Positions 1 to 8,831 of a DNA stretch of 64,000 nt are shown here, in pieces. This DNA is from Desulfofundulus australicus DSM 11792 (GTDB lineage Bacteria; Bacillota; Desulfotomaculia; Desulfotomaculales; Desulfovirgulaceae). Under the pieces are notes generated by a model. The model did not search any database. It saw only the letters and a list, made by a program, of their open reading frames with translations, and had not been told where the DNA came from. Both the position numbers and the translations under genes were made by a program. The stretch is taken from the NCBI RefSeq assembly GCF_900129285.1, contig NZ_FQUW01000014.1:1-64000 (forward strand). Direction: 5' to 3'. Each line of letters opens with the position of its first letter. Within the stretch, counting starts at the first letter, position 1.

Positions 1-946
1 AAATAGCTGTGGCCACCTTCCGGAAGGTTTCTTCATCATACCAGAGTGCTTCGGTTAAATGCTTGCTCAGATGGTATGGGTCTAACCGATATTCGGCGCC
101 GGGAAAGTATTTCATTCCCTGCTTGAGCCATTCTGCCCCATCGCCGCCAATGTAGATCTTTTGGGTCCGGCTCAGATCCCATTTCCCTCCGATTTCCGCA
201 TAACCTTCTTCCCAGATTGCCTCACCTTCAGTTAAGCTGCTTAACACATGCTTGTTTTTCAGGACAAAGCGATCCCGGCCTACTTGCTTTTTGCCTTCGT
301 ATGCTACCATGTGTTTGATTTCTCCTCGTTTCTGCTCTGCCCTTTGCAGGCGGATCATCACCCCGTCGGCTTCGATGCACAACTCCGGGGCCACCTCTTT
401 CCCACCGGGAGCTTCGCCATCTTCAAAAACCGCTGCTCTTTTTTCTTTTCCTTCTTGCTGGAGGACCTCGCCTACTTCCCGGGTGGCCTGCCAGATGGTC
501 ATGGGGCTTACTCCGGGAACAAGGTAGCTTAAAATCTCCGCGGCCCGATCAAAGGGAAGCTCGGTGCTTAGTTTGACAGCCAGTTCTTTTAAGCGGGGGG
601 TGATCCTGGCCCGGGCCGGCCAGCCCAGTAGCTCATCTAAAAAGAAGCTGGTTTCCCCGGTTTTTTTGTTTTTGTACAGGCGCCTTTTGTAGAGAAATTC
701 CCCAAAGGTGCTGATGGCTGTTTTATCCCGAAACCCGACCACTTCCCAGGTGCTCCGGTCACGTTCATTCATCAGGCGGGTATCGAGCTGTTCCAGTGCC
801 CAGGTGAATATTTGGTTGCTGACCTTCTGACAAAGCTCGTGGATACCTTTTTCAAGTTCATAGAAGTCTTTGCACCCACCAATTAATTTAACCAGGCCGG
901 TGACGAAAAGAAGGACTGCACCCACTATTTGGCGAATATTTAGCAT
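1..946 (-). CDS. ISLre2 family transposase (UPF0236), partial
   Basis: The frame is open from ATG at 946 to the window edge, giving at least 315 residues with the C-terminus missing. It begins MLNIRQIVGAVLLFVTG. Family-like stretches include a central block around VGFRDKTAISTFGEF, a helical segment ending in SPMTIWQATREVGEVLQQEG, and IYIGGDGAEWLKQGMKYFPG followed by YRLDPYHLSKHL. That last region matches the ISLre2 transposase core, which carries conserved acidic residues of the DDE type. No frameshift is seen in the visible part. The start codon is tied up in a hairpin (see 946-992). Confidence 0.85.
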   Translation of the reverse strand, partial: MLNIRQIVGAVLLFVTGLVKLIGGCKDFYELEKGIHELCQKVSNQIFTWALEQLDTRLMNERDRSTWEVVGFRDKTAISTFGEFLYKRRLYKNKKTGETSFFLDELLGWPARARITPRLKELAVKLSTELPFDRAAEILSYLVPGVSPMTIWQATREVGEVLQQEGKEKRAAVFEDGEAPGGKEVAPELCIEADGVMIRLQRAEQKRGEIKHMVAYEGKKQVGRDRFVLKNKHVLSSLTEGEAIWEEGYAEIGGKWDLSRTQKIYIGGDGAEWLKQGMKYFPGAEYRLDPYHLSKHLTEALWYDEETFRKVATAI

Positions 947-992
947 GAGACCTCACACTCCTTTTTGGGGTGTTTTGGCGCGCGAGGTCTCA
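946..992 (-). promoter_or_regulatory. Hairpin over the transposase start codon
   Basis: TGAGACCTC at 946-954 is the perfect complement of 984-992, with a second inner pairing between cactcc and ggggtg. On the minus strand the stem ends at the ATG, and the purine-rich Shine-Dalgarno (aaaggag) lies inside the loop region. Such a structure would hide the ribosome site when transcription reads in from outside the element, a known self-limiting device of insertion sequences. The function here is inferred. Confidence 0.55.
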
Positions 993-1059
993 TTTCTTTT
1001 TCAGGGGGCTGATCCCCTTCTGGTGCCTACTGAAATTTTACACGACCCAAGACTCTATA

Positions 1060-1255
1060 TGTGCCCCGGTTTTACATTAGGAGCGGCCTGGAGTGAGCGC
1101 TGCCGGGCCAGGCCACGTGCCGCGGACCGGATGTCCGCGGAGGCCACCTGAGCACAGGATGTGTGAATGTGGCCGGTACCCGCCGAAGACCGGAGCCGGG
1201 GCCTTTTGGCCCGGCCAGCGAAACGACCGGGAGCGACGGGTAAAACCGGGGCACA
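1060..1255 (+). repeat. Interspersed 196-bp inverted-end repeat, copy 1
   Basis: The element is bounded by perfect 16-bp inverted ends (TGTGCCCCGGTTTTAC and its complement). Inside are a GGACATCCGG-type hairpin near 1122-1142 and a GCCGGGGCC/GGCCCGGCC hairpin near 1195-1216. It has the same length as copy 2 (196 bp) and high identity to copies at 10076, 27769 (opposite orientation) and 37031 (same orientation). Its ends carry CCCCGG where the others have CCCTGG. It lies between the insertion sequence and the end of an acyl-CoA dehydrogenase gene. No open frame with a ribosome site was found in it. Confidence 0.85.
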
Positions 1256-1323
1256 TCCTGAAAAAGCTAGCCTGCAACCTAGCCGGGACCGGAGGCCGTG
1301 GGAAAAAGCCGATAGAGGCCATT

Positions 1324-2466
1324 TTACAGCAGGGAAGCGATGACGGCCTTCTGGACGTTATCGGTGCCCTCGATCAGGGGGAGCACCCGGGCGTCGCGCA
1401 AATACCTTTCCACCGGGTGACCCTGCAGGTAGCCCTCCCCGCCGCATATTTCCATGGCCAGCGCCGCTGCCTCCACGGCCGCCCGGCTACCGGCAAGTTT
1501 GGCCATGGAGGAGGCCATGGTATAATCCAGATCCCGGTCGATGAGCCAGCACGCCTTCCAGACCAGCAGCCGGGCCGCTTCAATTCTGGCGGACAGCTCG
1601 GCCAGGGCAAAGGAAACCCCCTGGTTGGCATAGACGGGGCGCCCGAATTGAATCCTCTCCCTGCTGTACTGCAGGGCGTATTCAAAGGCAGCCCTGGCTA
1701 TGCCCACCCCGATGGCTCCGGCCAGCGCGCGCCCCCGGTCGAAGGTCTGCATTAAGAGCAGGTAGGCGCTGCCCGGCCCGCCGATGGCGTGTTCCTCCGC
1801 CAGCTCCAGGTTTTCAAACAACAGCTGGACGGTATGGGCATAGCGGATGCCCATTTTCCGGCGCACGGCACCCACCTTTAGTCCCGGCGTGCCCTGCGGC
1901 ACCACCAGGCAGAGCATGCTCCCCCTCACATTGCGCGGGCTGGTGGCCGTAAAAAGGGTGACAAAACTGGCTACACCGCCATTGATGACGTAGTCCTTGG
2001 CCCCGTTGACCACCCACCTCCCTTCCCTGGCCACCGCCAGCGATTCCATGGCTCCAATATCCGAACCGGCCGATTTTTCCGTCAGGGCAAAGGCGGCCAG
2101 GTGGGGGGTGGAACGCGTGAGAAGGGGTAAATAGGTGTATTTCTGCTCCGGCGTACCGGCCAGAATGATGGGGCTGGCGGCGTGAATGTTGGCCGTAACC
2201 ACCGCCGCCAGGCCGGCACAACCGGCCCCCAGTTCCTCCAGCAAAAGTGCGGTGGTAAAGTAGTCCAGCCCCCGGCCGCCGTATTCCCGCGGGATGGTGG
2301 GGGTGAGCAAATTGTCCCGGGCCAAAAGCGCGGCCAGGGAAAAGTCAAATTCCTCATCCCCGGCCCGGTCGAACCTGTGGGCGGCCGGGGCAATCTTCTC
2401 CCGTACCAGGGCGCGCACCTCTTCCACCAGCAGCGACTGCTCCCGGGTCAGGGCAAAATCAACCAT
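1324..2466 (-). CDS. Acyl-CoA dehydrogenase (380 aa)
   Basis: This is an FAD-dependent acyl-CoA dehydrogenase of normal length that makes the alpha-beta double bond in beta-oxidation. It shows the N-terminal helical domain, the FAD/substrate segment AFALTEKSAGSDIGAM, the C-terminal helix motif RERIQFGRPV, and GGEGYLQGHPVERYLRDARV. The catalytic base is present as Glu366 in LIEGTDNVQK, the SCAD/MCAD arrangement. The start overlaps the stop of the upstream XRE gene by 8 bp, so the two are probably co-transcribed. The chain length of its substrate cannot be read from the sequence. Confidence 0.93.
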   Translation of the reverse strand: MVDFALTREQSLLVEEVRALVREKIAPAAHRFDRAGDEEFDFSLAALLARDNLLTPTIPREYGGRGLDYFTTALLLEELGAGCAGLAAVVTANIHAASPIILAGTPEQKYTYLPLLTRSTPHLAAFALTEKSAGSDIGAMESLAVAREGRWVVNGAKDYVINGGVASFVTLFTATSPRNVRGSMLCLVVPQGTPGLKVGAVRRKMGIRYAHTVQLLFENLELAEEHAIGGPGSAYLLLMQTFDRGRALAGAIGVGIARAAFEYALQYSRERIQFGRPVYANQGVSFALAELSARIEAARLLVWKACWLIDRDLDYTMASSMAKLAGSRAAVEAAALAMEICGGEGYLQGHPVERYLRDARVLPLIEGTDNVQKAVIASLL

Positions 2467-2830
2467 TTTGCGCTTCCTCCCTTTCCTTCATCCACAGGAC
2501 AAAATCCACCACCAGTTTTCTTGAGGCCGGCGAGAGCTTCTGCAGGGCGTCCAGCACCGCCTGAATTTCGGCATCGTCCGGGGCTGCCACAGAGCGGTGC
2601 GGCGCCGCACTTTTTTCTTCCACGGGCTGAAAAAAGTAGTCGATGGGTTTCTGCAGCACCTGCGCAATTTTTTCCAGCTGGGCGAGGTACAGCCGGCGCT
2701 TGCCCTGTTCATAATGGGAAAGGGTGGACTGGGAGCAGCCTATCTTTGCCGCCAGCTGTTCCTGGCTCAGGCCGGCTTCCTCCCGGGCCAGCTGGATGCG
2801 CCTGCCGATGGACTTATACCCCACTGGCAT
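2459..2830 (-). CDS. XRE-family transcriptional regulator (123 aa)
   Basis: An N-terminal helix-turn-helix (residues about 8-62; recognition part LAAKIGCSQSTLSHYEQGKR) is followed by a proline-rich linker and a short helical tail (IQAVLDALQKLSPASRKLVV). The gene lies head to head with the rightward acyl-CoA dehydrogenase gene and overlaps the leftward one. It is therefore the likely local regulator of both fatty-acid oxidation units. The palindrome in the divergent promoter (2892-2906) is a plausible binding site. The effector is unknown; acyl-CoA is a guess from context. Confidence 0.88.
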   Translation of the reverse strand: MPVGYKSIGRRIQLAREEAGLSQEQLAAKIGCSQSTLSHYEQGKRRLYLAQLEKIAQVLQKPIDYFFQPVEEKSAAPHRSVAAPDDAEIQAVLDALQKLSPASRKLVVDFVLWMKEREEAQNG

Positions 2831-2873
2831 TCCCCCACAAGCGTATAACCGCTATATAAATTTTTGAATATTC

Positions 2874-2906
2874 TTGACTGCATTACAAACCGTAATATAT
2901 TATTAC
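2874..2906 (+). promoter_or_regulatory. Promoter with overlapping palindromic operator
   Basis: A -35 box TTGACT (2874-2879) is separated by 16 bp from a -10 box TATATT (2896-2901). It points at the acyl-CoA dehydrogenase that starts at 2964. The -10 lies in a palindrome with arms GTAATA and TATTAC (2892-2906), and a further TTAC half-site sits just upstream. A repressor bound here would block the promoter. The neighbouring XRE protein is the obvious candidate, by inference. Confidence 0.6.
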
Positions 2907-2963
2907 AATAACAAATACCTCTTAAACCTTTATAATTCCTTCTGCTACGGGAGGGGTTAAGTG

Positions 2964-4199
2964 ATGTTTGATTTCATGCTCACCCCGGAGCAGTTAAAGC
3001 TCCGGGAAGAAGTGCGCTCCTTCGTCAAAGCGGTGCCCCGCCAGCTGGTCCTGGATATGGACGCCGAGCGCGTGCAGTTCCCCCGCCAGTTCATAGAGGA
3101 AGCGGGGGCCAGAAATCTGCTCGGGCTGCGCTTCCCCCGGGAGTACGGCGGCCGGGGCCTGAAGTGGTGCGACGAAATAATTGCCCTGGAAGAAGTGGGA
3201 GTCCTGAGCATGGCCCTCTCCTGCCTGTATTCCATGCCCAGCATTGTGGGCGAGGCCATCGACAAGTTCGGGACCCCCGCCCAGAAGGAAAAGTTTTTAA
3301 AACCCACCCTGGCCGGCAAAATGGCCTCCGCCGAAGGCCTGACCGAACCCAGGGGCGGTTCCGACTTCTTCGGGGCCACCACCGTGGCCAGAAAGGAAGG
3401 GGATTATTATGTGCTGAAGGGCCAGAAAAGGTTCATCGTGGGAGCCGAGGGAGCCGATTATTTCCTCATTTACGCCCGGACCGCTCCCGGCGCCCCGCCC
3501 CACAAGTCCCTGTCCGCCTTCCTGGTGGAAAGGGGCCCCGGGGTGAAGGTGGAGTACGTCTACGGGTTGATGGGCACCAGGGGGGGCGGCACGGGACGCC
3601 TGGTGCTGGATAACTGCCGGGTACCGGCGGAAAACCTGCTGGGGCGGGAAAATGAAGCGGCGCAGATTTTTTACCAGATGATGATCCCCGAGCGCATGAC
3701 CAGCGCCGCCGGTTCCCTGGGGATGGCCAGGGCCGCGCTGGAGGTGGCCGCACGTTATACCACCCGCCGCAAGGCTTTCGGCCAGACCATCAACCGGTTC
3801 CAGGCCGTCAGCTTCAAAATTGCGGACAGCATCACCATGCTGGATGCGGCCCGGGGGCTGGTCTACGCCGCCGCCAGGGCCATAGATGCAGGGGCGGATC
3901 CCGCCCGCTGCCGGCGGATGGTTTCGGAGGCCAAAAAATTTGCCACGGAAACGGCGTGGGCGGTAATCAACAATGCCATGCAGGTCATGGGGGGCATCGG
4001 CTATACCCGGGTCTACCCCATTGAAAGGCTGCTCCGGGACGCCCGCCTGGGCATCATCTGGACGGGTACCAGCGAGATCATGAACCTGATCATTCAACAC
4101 GAATACTACAGGGAATTAACCGGCCTGCCGTCTTCCCACCGCGACGTGGAACATGATGCCCATGACGCCGAACGGGTGGAAGAAAAGGTGTACGAGTAA
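2964..4199 (+). CDS. Acyl-CoA dehydrogenase, IVD/LCAD-like (411 aa)
   Basis: A second, divergent acyl-CoA dehydrogenase. The start is set at ATG 2964 rather than GTG 2961 because the Shine-Dalgarno GGAGGGG (2951-2957) is too close to the GTG. Conserved blocks are [37 protein letters not shown] and [20 protein letters not shown]. The usual catalytic Glu near the C-terminus is replaced by Thr (IIWTGTSEI). As in isovaleryl- and long-chain dehydrogenases, the base may instead come from helix G; Glu260, 11 residues before KAFG, is in the right place. This suggests a different substrate from the enzyme at 1324-2466. An acyl-CoA ligase follows after 64 bp. Confidence 0.92.
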   Translation: MFDFMLTPEQLKLREEVRSFVKAVPRQLVLDMDAERVQFPRQFIEEAGARNLLGLRFPREYGGRGLKWCDEIIALEEVGVLSMALSCLYSMPSIVGEAIDKFGTPAQKEKFLKPTLAGKMASAEGLTEPRGGSDFFGATTVARKEGDYYVLKGQKRFIVGAEGADYFLIYARTAPGAPPHKSLSAFLVERGPGVKVEYVYGLMGTRGGGTGRLVLDNCRVPAENLLGRENEAAQIFYQMMIPERMTSAAGSLGMARAALEVAARYTTRRKAFGQTINRFQAVSFKIADSITMLDAARGLVYAAARAIDAGADPARCRRMVSEAKKFATETAWAVINNAMQVMGGIGYTRVYPIERLLRDARLGIIWTGTSEIMNLIIQHEYYRELTGLPSSHRDVEHDAHDAERVEEKVYE

Positions 4200-4263
4200 C
4201 TTCACAGCAAAAAACCTGCCGAGTAGAGAGCCTTCCACACCTTATCAGAATGAGGTGAAAGAA

Positions 4264-5766
4264 ATGGGCGAACTGGTTCACCGGTTACTGGAGAGAAATG
4301 CATCCAAGTATCCCCGGGCGCTGGCCGTCCGGTGGCCCCAAGGGGATGTTTCGCTGAACTGGTTTCAGCTGAATGCTGAAGCCAACAGCCTCGCCCGGTA
4401 CCTGCAGGCCCGGGGCTTTAAGCCGAACGATAGAGCCGCCCTGTTGGTTTCAAACCGGCCTGAATTCATGGTAGCCTATTTTGGTATACTCAAAGCAGGC
4501 GGAACGGTTACCCCGTTGAATATAAAGTTTACGGCCTCTGAAATAGCCTATATCCTCCAGGACAGTGAGATATCTGTAATCATTTATGAGGATAACCTAA
4601 GATCGGTGGTGGAGGAAGCCACAAAAGGTTTACCCCATGTAATCGCTGTTTCCACCCGGGAGATGTCCGGTTTAATGGAGAAATATGAATGCCATAATCT
4701 GGACCTGCCCCTCAATCCCTCCAGCCTGGCCGAAATATTATATACTTCCGGCACGACCGGGAAACCAAAAGGGGTAATGCTGACGCATAACGCCGTCACT
4801 CTGGTGGCTATCATGATGGCCTACGAGGCGGATATATACTTCGGTGACCGCTGCCTGCATTTAATGCCCCTCACTCATTCCGCCCCTTTAAACCTGATCC
4901 TGGTAGGAGGAACATGGGCGGGGGCCACCCACGTGCTGGGTAGCTTCACCCCCCAAGCGCTGCTGGAACTGACCGACCAGGAAAAGACCACCCACTTTTT
5001 CGGCGCACCGGTCGCCTACAACCTGGCCGCCAAGCTGCCCAATTTCAGCAGGTACGATTTAACCTCGGCCAAGCGCTGGATCTATGGTGGGGCTCCCATG
5101 CCCCGGGCCGGCCTTGACACCATGATGAAACTTTTCCCCGGCGGCTTTATGGGCGTTTATGGCCTGACGGAAGCGGGCCCCAACGGAACGGCCCTGCACC
5201 CCCATGAACACCCCCGTTTTGCCGGCAGCATCGGTTGCCGGGGCTCGGTAACCGCCGAGATTAAGGTGGTTAATGCCGGGGGACAGGAAGTGGCGCCCGG
5301 GGAAGTGGGGGAAATCATCATTAAAACACCGAGTAATATGGTTGGTTATTTAAACCGTCCCCGGGAAACCGCCGAAACTCTGGTCAATGGCTGGATCTAT
5401 ACCGGTGACCTGGCCGAAAGAGATGAATACGGTTATATCTGGATAAAAGACCGCAAAAAGGACATGATCATCACCGGTGGGGTAAACGTATACCCCAAGG
5501 AAGTGGAGGATGTACTGTCACTCTGTCCCGGAGTGGCCGATGCCGCTGTAGTCGGTATACCCCATCCCGACTGGGGCGAAACGGTAATGGCGGTAGTGGT
5601 ACCCATGCCGGGACACCAGCTGCAACCGGAAGAAATACGTCAATTCTGCCGGCAACACCTGGCTGATTATAAAGTGCCGCGCATCTTCCAGTTTACCGAT
5701 GTCATCCCGCGAAACGCATCGGGTAAAATCCTGAAACACGTGATCAGGGAAAAATACAGCCGGTAA
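4264..5766 (+). CDS. Acyl-CoA synthetase / AMP-dependent ligase (500 aa)
   Basis: An ANL-superfamily ligase that activates a carboxylic acid to acyl-AMP and then acyl-CoA. Motifs are the P-loop YTSGTTGKPKGVML (about residues 160-173), GVYGLTEAGPNG, the hinge region YTGDLAERDEYGY (about 380) and the C-terminal NASGKILKH with the catalytic Lys. The frame is open further upstream (to 4153), but ATG 4264 has a clear AGGTGA six bases before it, and the upstream stretch overlaps the preceding gene. With the acyl-CoA dehydrogenase it forms a two-gene fatty-acid entry and oxidation unit ending at a strong hairpin. Substrate specificity is not readable. Confidence 0.92.
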   Translation: MGELVHRLLERNASKYPRALAVRWPQGDVSLNWFQLNAEANSLARYLQARGFKPNDRAALLVSNRPEFMVAYFGILKAGGTVTPLNIKFTASEIAYILQDSEISVIIYEDNLRSVVEEATKGLPHVIAVSTREMSGLMEKYECHNLDLPLNPSSLAEILYTSGTTGKPKGVMLTHNAVTLVAIMMAYEADIYFGDRCLHLMPLTHSAPLNLILVGGTWAGATHVLGSFTPQALLELTDQEKTTHFFGAPVAYNLAAKLPNFSRYDLTSAKRWIYGGAPMPRAGLDTMMKLFPGGFMGVYGLTEAGPNGTALHPHEHPRFAGSIGCRGSVTAEIKVVNAGGQEVAPGEVGEIIIKTPSNMVGYLNRPRETAETLVNGWIYTGDLAERDEYGYIWIKDRKKDMIITGGVNVYPKEVEDVLSLCPGVADAAVVGIPHPDWGETVMAVVVPMPGHQLQPEEIRQFCRQHLADYKVPRIFQFTDVIPRNASGKILKHVIREKYSR

Positions 5767-5782
5767 CCGTTACAATTCACAA

Positions 5783-5812
5783 GGCCGTCATTTTCCGCAG
5801 AAAATGACGGCC
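5783..5812. terminator. Bidirectional transcription terminator
   Basis: A 13-bp perfect stem GGCCGTCATTTTC / GAAAATGACGGCC with a 4-nt loop lies between two convergent genes. It is flanked by AA on the left and a short T run on the right, so it can serve both directions. Confidence 0.8.
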
Positions 5813-5815
5813 TCT

Positions 5816-6379
5816 TCACGCCCAGACCCTTTCCAGTTCCACCACCAGGCCGGGAAACATCTCGGGGGTAAATTGAGCGTTTTGCTCCCAGCGGCGCACC
5901 GGCAGGTAGATACCCCGCTCCAGGCGAAATTCGTCCAGGGTCTTTACCTCCGGGTCCACCACCCAGTAGTAGGGTACGCCGTAGCGCGCGTAAACCTGGG
6001 CCTTGGTAACCTGATCAACGCTCGATGTGGAAGGGGAGAGAATCTCCACCACCAGATCGGGGGCGCCGGCTATATTTTTTTCCGTGATCACACTCTGCCT
6101 TTCCCGGGAAACGTAAAGGAGATCGGGCTGGGTGACGCTGATATTACTGAGGACCACGTCCAGCGGGGCGTAAAAAACCTCTCCCAGGTTATTTTCCGTA
6201 ACATGGGCATGTAAAATGAAATGCAGGTTACGGGAAACCCGCTGGTGGCGGGTGGTGGGCGAGGGCGTCACATGCAGCACCCCTTCCAGGATCTCGTAAC
6301 GTTTCCCATCGTCGGGTAACTGCAGGTAATCGTCGTAAGTAAGGATTATCTTCCCCGCCGGAGGTACGAGCAGGCTCAC
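5816..6379 (-). CDS. Uma2 family (DUF820) putative endonuclease (187 aa)
   Basis: A stand-alone Uma2 domain of the PD-(D/E)XK restriction-endonuclease-like fold. Typical features are the opening TYDDYLQLPDDGKRYEILEG, the acidic PDLLYVSRE, and LVVEILSPSTSSVDQVTK followed by YWVVDPE. These supply the Asp, Glu and Lys expected of the active site. The family is very common in cyanobacteria and some Firmicutes, often in many copies; its biological role is not established. It is convergent with the ligase gene and is followed by mbl on the same strand. Confidence 0.85.
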   Translation of the reverse strand: MSLLVPPAGKIILTYDDYLQLPDDGKRYEILEGVLHVTPSPTTRHQRVSRNLHFILHAHVTENNLGEVFYAPLDVVLSNISVTQPDLLYVSRERQSVITEKNIAGAPDLVVEILSPSTSSVDQVTKAQVYARYGVPYYWVVDPEVKTLDEFRLERGIYLPVRRWEQNAQFTPEMFPGLVVELERVWA

Positions 6380-6468
6380 GGCGATCCCCCCTTCCGGCAG
6401 CCGCTTATTTTTTATGATATTTTACGATCACCACCAGAACCTGTCAAACCGGGGGCCGGCCCCGGTCA

Positions 6469-7506
6469 TTAACCGGTCTTTTTCACCGGCCGCTTTTTAT
6501 TCTGGGAGCTGGTGTTGAGAACGCCCAGCATGGAGAGCGCCCGGCCCGTTCCCAGGGCCACGCAGGAGAGGGGGTCTTCGGCAATATGCACCGGGACGCC
6601 CGTTTCCCGGCTCAGCAGGATGTCGATGCCGTGCAAAAGGGCACCGCCACCCGTTAAGACCATACCCTTGTCCATTATATCCGCGGCCAGCTCCGGCGGC
6701 GTGTGCTCCAGCACTTCCTTTACCGCCCGCACCACCGCCTCCAGGCTCTCCGCGATGGCCTCGAAAACCTGGTGGGTGGAAATAACCACCGACCGGGGCA
6801 ATCCGGACACGAGATCCCGCCCGCGAACTTCCATTTCCCGCCGGGGGGCACTGTCCGGCTCGGCGCTGCCGATATTGATCTTTATCTCTTCCCCGCTGCG
6901 CTCCCCTATGGCCAGGTTGAACACCCGCCGCACATAGCGCACGATGGCCTCATCAAACTTGTCCCCGCCCAGCCGCAGGGACCGGCTGCAGACCACCCCG
7001 CCCAGGGAGAGTACGGCCACATCGGTGGTACCGCCGCCAATATCCACCACCATGGTACCCGATGGCTGGGAGATATCCAGTCCCGCTCCCAGAGCGGCCG
7101 CCAGCGGCTCCTCAATAACGAAAGCCTGCCGGGCACCGGCCTGAATGGCCGCCTGGCGCACGGCCCGCTCTTCCACACTGGTTACGCCCGAAGGAATGCA
7201 GACCATCACCCGGGGGCGGAAAGGACCTTTCTTCCCGCCGGCCCGGCTGATGAAATAGCGCAGCATCTTCTCCGTCACGTCGTAGTCAGCAATGACGCCG
7301 TCCCGTAAAGGTCTTATGGCCACAATGTTGCCGGGGGTGCGGCCCAGCATGCGCCTGGCCTCGGAACCCACCGCGATAACCCGGTTGTTATCCCTGTTTA
7401 TAGCCACCACTGAAGGTTCCCGCAGGACAATGCCCTTTCCCTTAACGTAGACCAGCACATTAGCTGTTCCCAGATCTATGCCCATATCATTGCTTATGCC
7501 GAGCAC
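6469..7506 (-). CDS. mbl: Rod shape-determining protein, MreB/Mbl family (345 aa)
   Basis: A bacterial actin that polymerises under the membrane and directs lateral wall synthesis. Phosphate-binding loops are [18 protein letters not shown] near the N-terminus and [18 protein letters not shown] in the middle; the adenosine motif is [16 protein letters not shown]. Length is normal. The choice of Mbl over MreB rests on context: the gene follows spoIIID on the same strand, as mbl does in Bacillus subtilis, and mreCD do not follow. Confidence 0.9.
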   Translation of the reverse strand: MLGISNDMGIDLGTANVLVYVKGKGIVLREPSVVAINRDNNRVIAVGSEARRMLGRTPGNIVAIRPLRDGVIADYDVTEKMLRYFISRAGGKKGPFRPRVMVCIPSGVTSVEERAVRQAAIQAGARQAFVIEEPLAAALGAGLDISQPSGTMVVDIGGGTTDVAVLSLGGVVCSRSLRLGGDKFDEAIVRYVRRVFNLAIGERSGEEIKINIGSAEPDSAPRREMEVRGRDLVSGLPRSVVISTHQVFEAIAESLEAVVRAVKEVLEHTPPELAADIMDKGMVLTGGGALLHGIDILLSRETGVPVHIAEDPLSCVALGTGRALSMLGVLNTSSQNKKRPVKKTG

Positions 7507-7657
7507 GGGGTGGTCTCCTCTCTTTCTGCAACCACTTTCAGATTAACCTGCCAACCTGTCCCCCGGTCATACCCCGGGCGGGCTTAACTATGAGGCAGGC
7601 ACAACTGGTAGTTTTCTACATTTTAAGCCAAAATCCTTTAGCCCGGCCCATAAATTT

Positions 7658-7906
7658 CTATGATTCCTTATATTTTTTCCGCGTTGCCTCGCCACCCCTT
7701 AAATGCCGCTCGGCCTTGTTCTGCTCCAGAACGGCCCTGACCTGCTGGGCCAGCTTCTTATTCAGCGAGGGCAGTCTCTCGGTCATATCCTTATGTACCG
7801 TGCTCTTGCTCACCTGGAACACCTGCGCCGCCTGACGTACTGTAGCCCTGGTTTCCAGGATATAGGCGCAAATCTCCAGCACCCTTTTCTGGATGTATTC
7901 CTGCAT
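7658..7906 (-). CDS. spoIIID: Stage III sporulation transcriptional regulator SpoIIID (82 aa)
   Basis: A small DNA-binding protein that adjusts SigE-dependent expression in the mother cell. It matches SpoIIID along its whole length, with the helix-turn-helix TVRQAAQVFQVSKSTVHKDM and the basic tail RHLRGGEATRKKYKES. The start is ATG 7906, which has GGGGAGG upstream; the open frame runs further up but without a ribosome site. A SigE-like -10 (CATACTAT, complement of 8036-8043) lies upstream, with a poorly spaced -35. It is weak support for SigE control. Confidence 0.95.
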   Translation of the reverse strand: MQEYIQKRVLEICAYILETRATVRQAAQVFQVSKSTVHKDMTERLPSLNKKLAQQVRAVLEQNKAERHLRGGEATRKKYKES

Positions 7907-8046
7907 TGCCCTACCTCCCCGGCTTGGTACCTGATAATATTTATATGCGCCGGGAGGAGGTAAATTGCTAAAAACCACGACGGGCGCCCAAACCCGGGGA
8001 GCCGGCACAGTCTTGACCGGTTATAAACGGACCGTATAGTATGAAT

Positions 8047-8781
8047 TTACCAGTGAATGTTTTCCACCAGGTACCTTTCCGGGTCCCGGGCAGCCCCATC
8101 CTTCAAGAGCCCGAATTCCAGCTTCCCCGCCGAAGGGGGCAGGGTGCCCAGGGGGGCCCGGGCACTCAGGTGCTGCCCGGCCTTTACCTGCACCTCGCCC
8201 AGTCCTTTATAGATTGTCTGCCAGCCGTTGCCGTGGTCGATGACAACCGTATAACTCACAGGGACCGGCCTGTCCGGTAAGATCCTGCCGTTTTCACCCG
8301 CCTTCCCCAAAGATGCCCCGGACTGCACCGCCCTGACCGTTCCGGCAGCGGCCGCCTTAACCAGTGCCCCGGCCCCGGCATCGAAGGCCACCGTCCGGTT
8401 GAACCTGAAGTCGCCGTATATTTCGGAATAGCCTCTCCCGTAGGCCTGAACGATCGGGCCGTCCACCGGCGGGTAAATGATCAGGCGGCCGCTATTCCCG
8501 CCCGGTGCTTTTCCGTCAGCTGGTTGAGCTGCATCAATGGATGAAGAATGGAGCACCTGCACCCCCCGGTCCCTGTCCGGAGCGGGTACGGGAATGGAGC
8601 TGGCCGGCTGCCAGGAGCTGATTATGGCCCAGAGCAAAACCATAACCAGGGCGATTACCACCGTACTTATTACGGCATAATGCAGCCGGCTGCCCAGGAG
8701 CCAGCGGCGCAGCCAGTGACGGAATTTTTTCACCGGGTCCTGTTCGGACAAACGTTTACCAAACGGCCACATTTTTATCAC
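8047..8781 (-). CDS. spoIIQ: SpoIIQ-like membrane-anchored LytM/M23 protein (244 aa)
   Basis: A short basic cytoplasmic N-terminus, one membrane helix (about residues 33-57), a linker and a C-terminal LytM domain. The zinc ligands of active M23 enzymes are missing: the first His is Asn in FNRTVAFDAGAG, and the HxH motif reads LEFGLL. Degenerate LytM domains are known in SpoIIQ of bacilli, which works as a zipper with SpoIIIAH between forespore and mother cell. The position between spoIID and spoIIID fits SpoIIQ. The name rests on context and architecture. Confidence 0.8.
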   Translation of the reverse strand: MIKMWPFGKRLSEQDPVKKFRHWLRRWLLGSRLHYAVISTVVIALVMVLLWAIISSWQPASSIPVPAPDRDRGVQVLHSSSIDAAQPADGKAPGGNSGRLIIYPPVDGPIVQAYGRGYSEIYGDFRFNRTVAFDAGAGALVKAAAAGTVRAVQSGASLGKAGENGRILPDRPVPVSYTVVIDHGNGWQTIYKGLGEVQVKAGQHLSARAPLGTLPPSAGKLEFGLLKDGAARDPERYLVENIHW

Positions 8782-8831
8782 TCCTGAAAAAGCTCATTCC
8801 AGCTTTCAGAAGTATTGTGGCCATTTAGCGT

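Larger units (their letters stand above)
1..1048 (-). mobile_element. ISLre2-type insertion sequence, truncated by the window edge
   Basis: The segment holds the 5' part of an ISLre2-family transposase read leftward, plus about 100 bp of non-coding end sequence. The right end is placed at about 1048, just after cacgaccc, because the interspersed repeat starts 12 bp further on. The outer boundary is an estimate: the other end lies outside the window, so the inverted repeats cannot be matched. The bases just outside (about 1049-1057) would be the target duplication if the boundary is right. Confidence 0.7.

Noticed and set aside
1093-1755. Proline- and glycine-rich open frames through the interspersed repeats
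   Set aside because: Similar peptides at each copy come only from the shared repeat sequence. They have no ribosome site and run into antisense of real genes.
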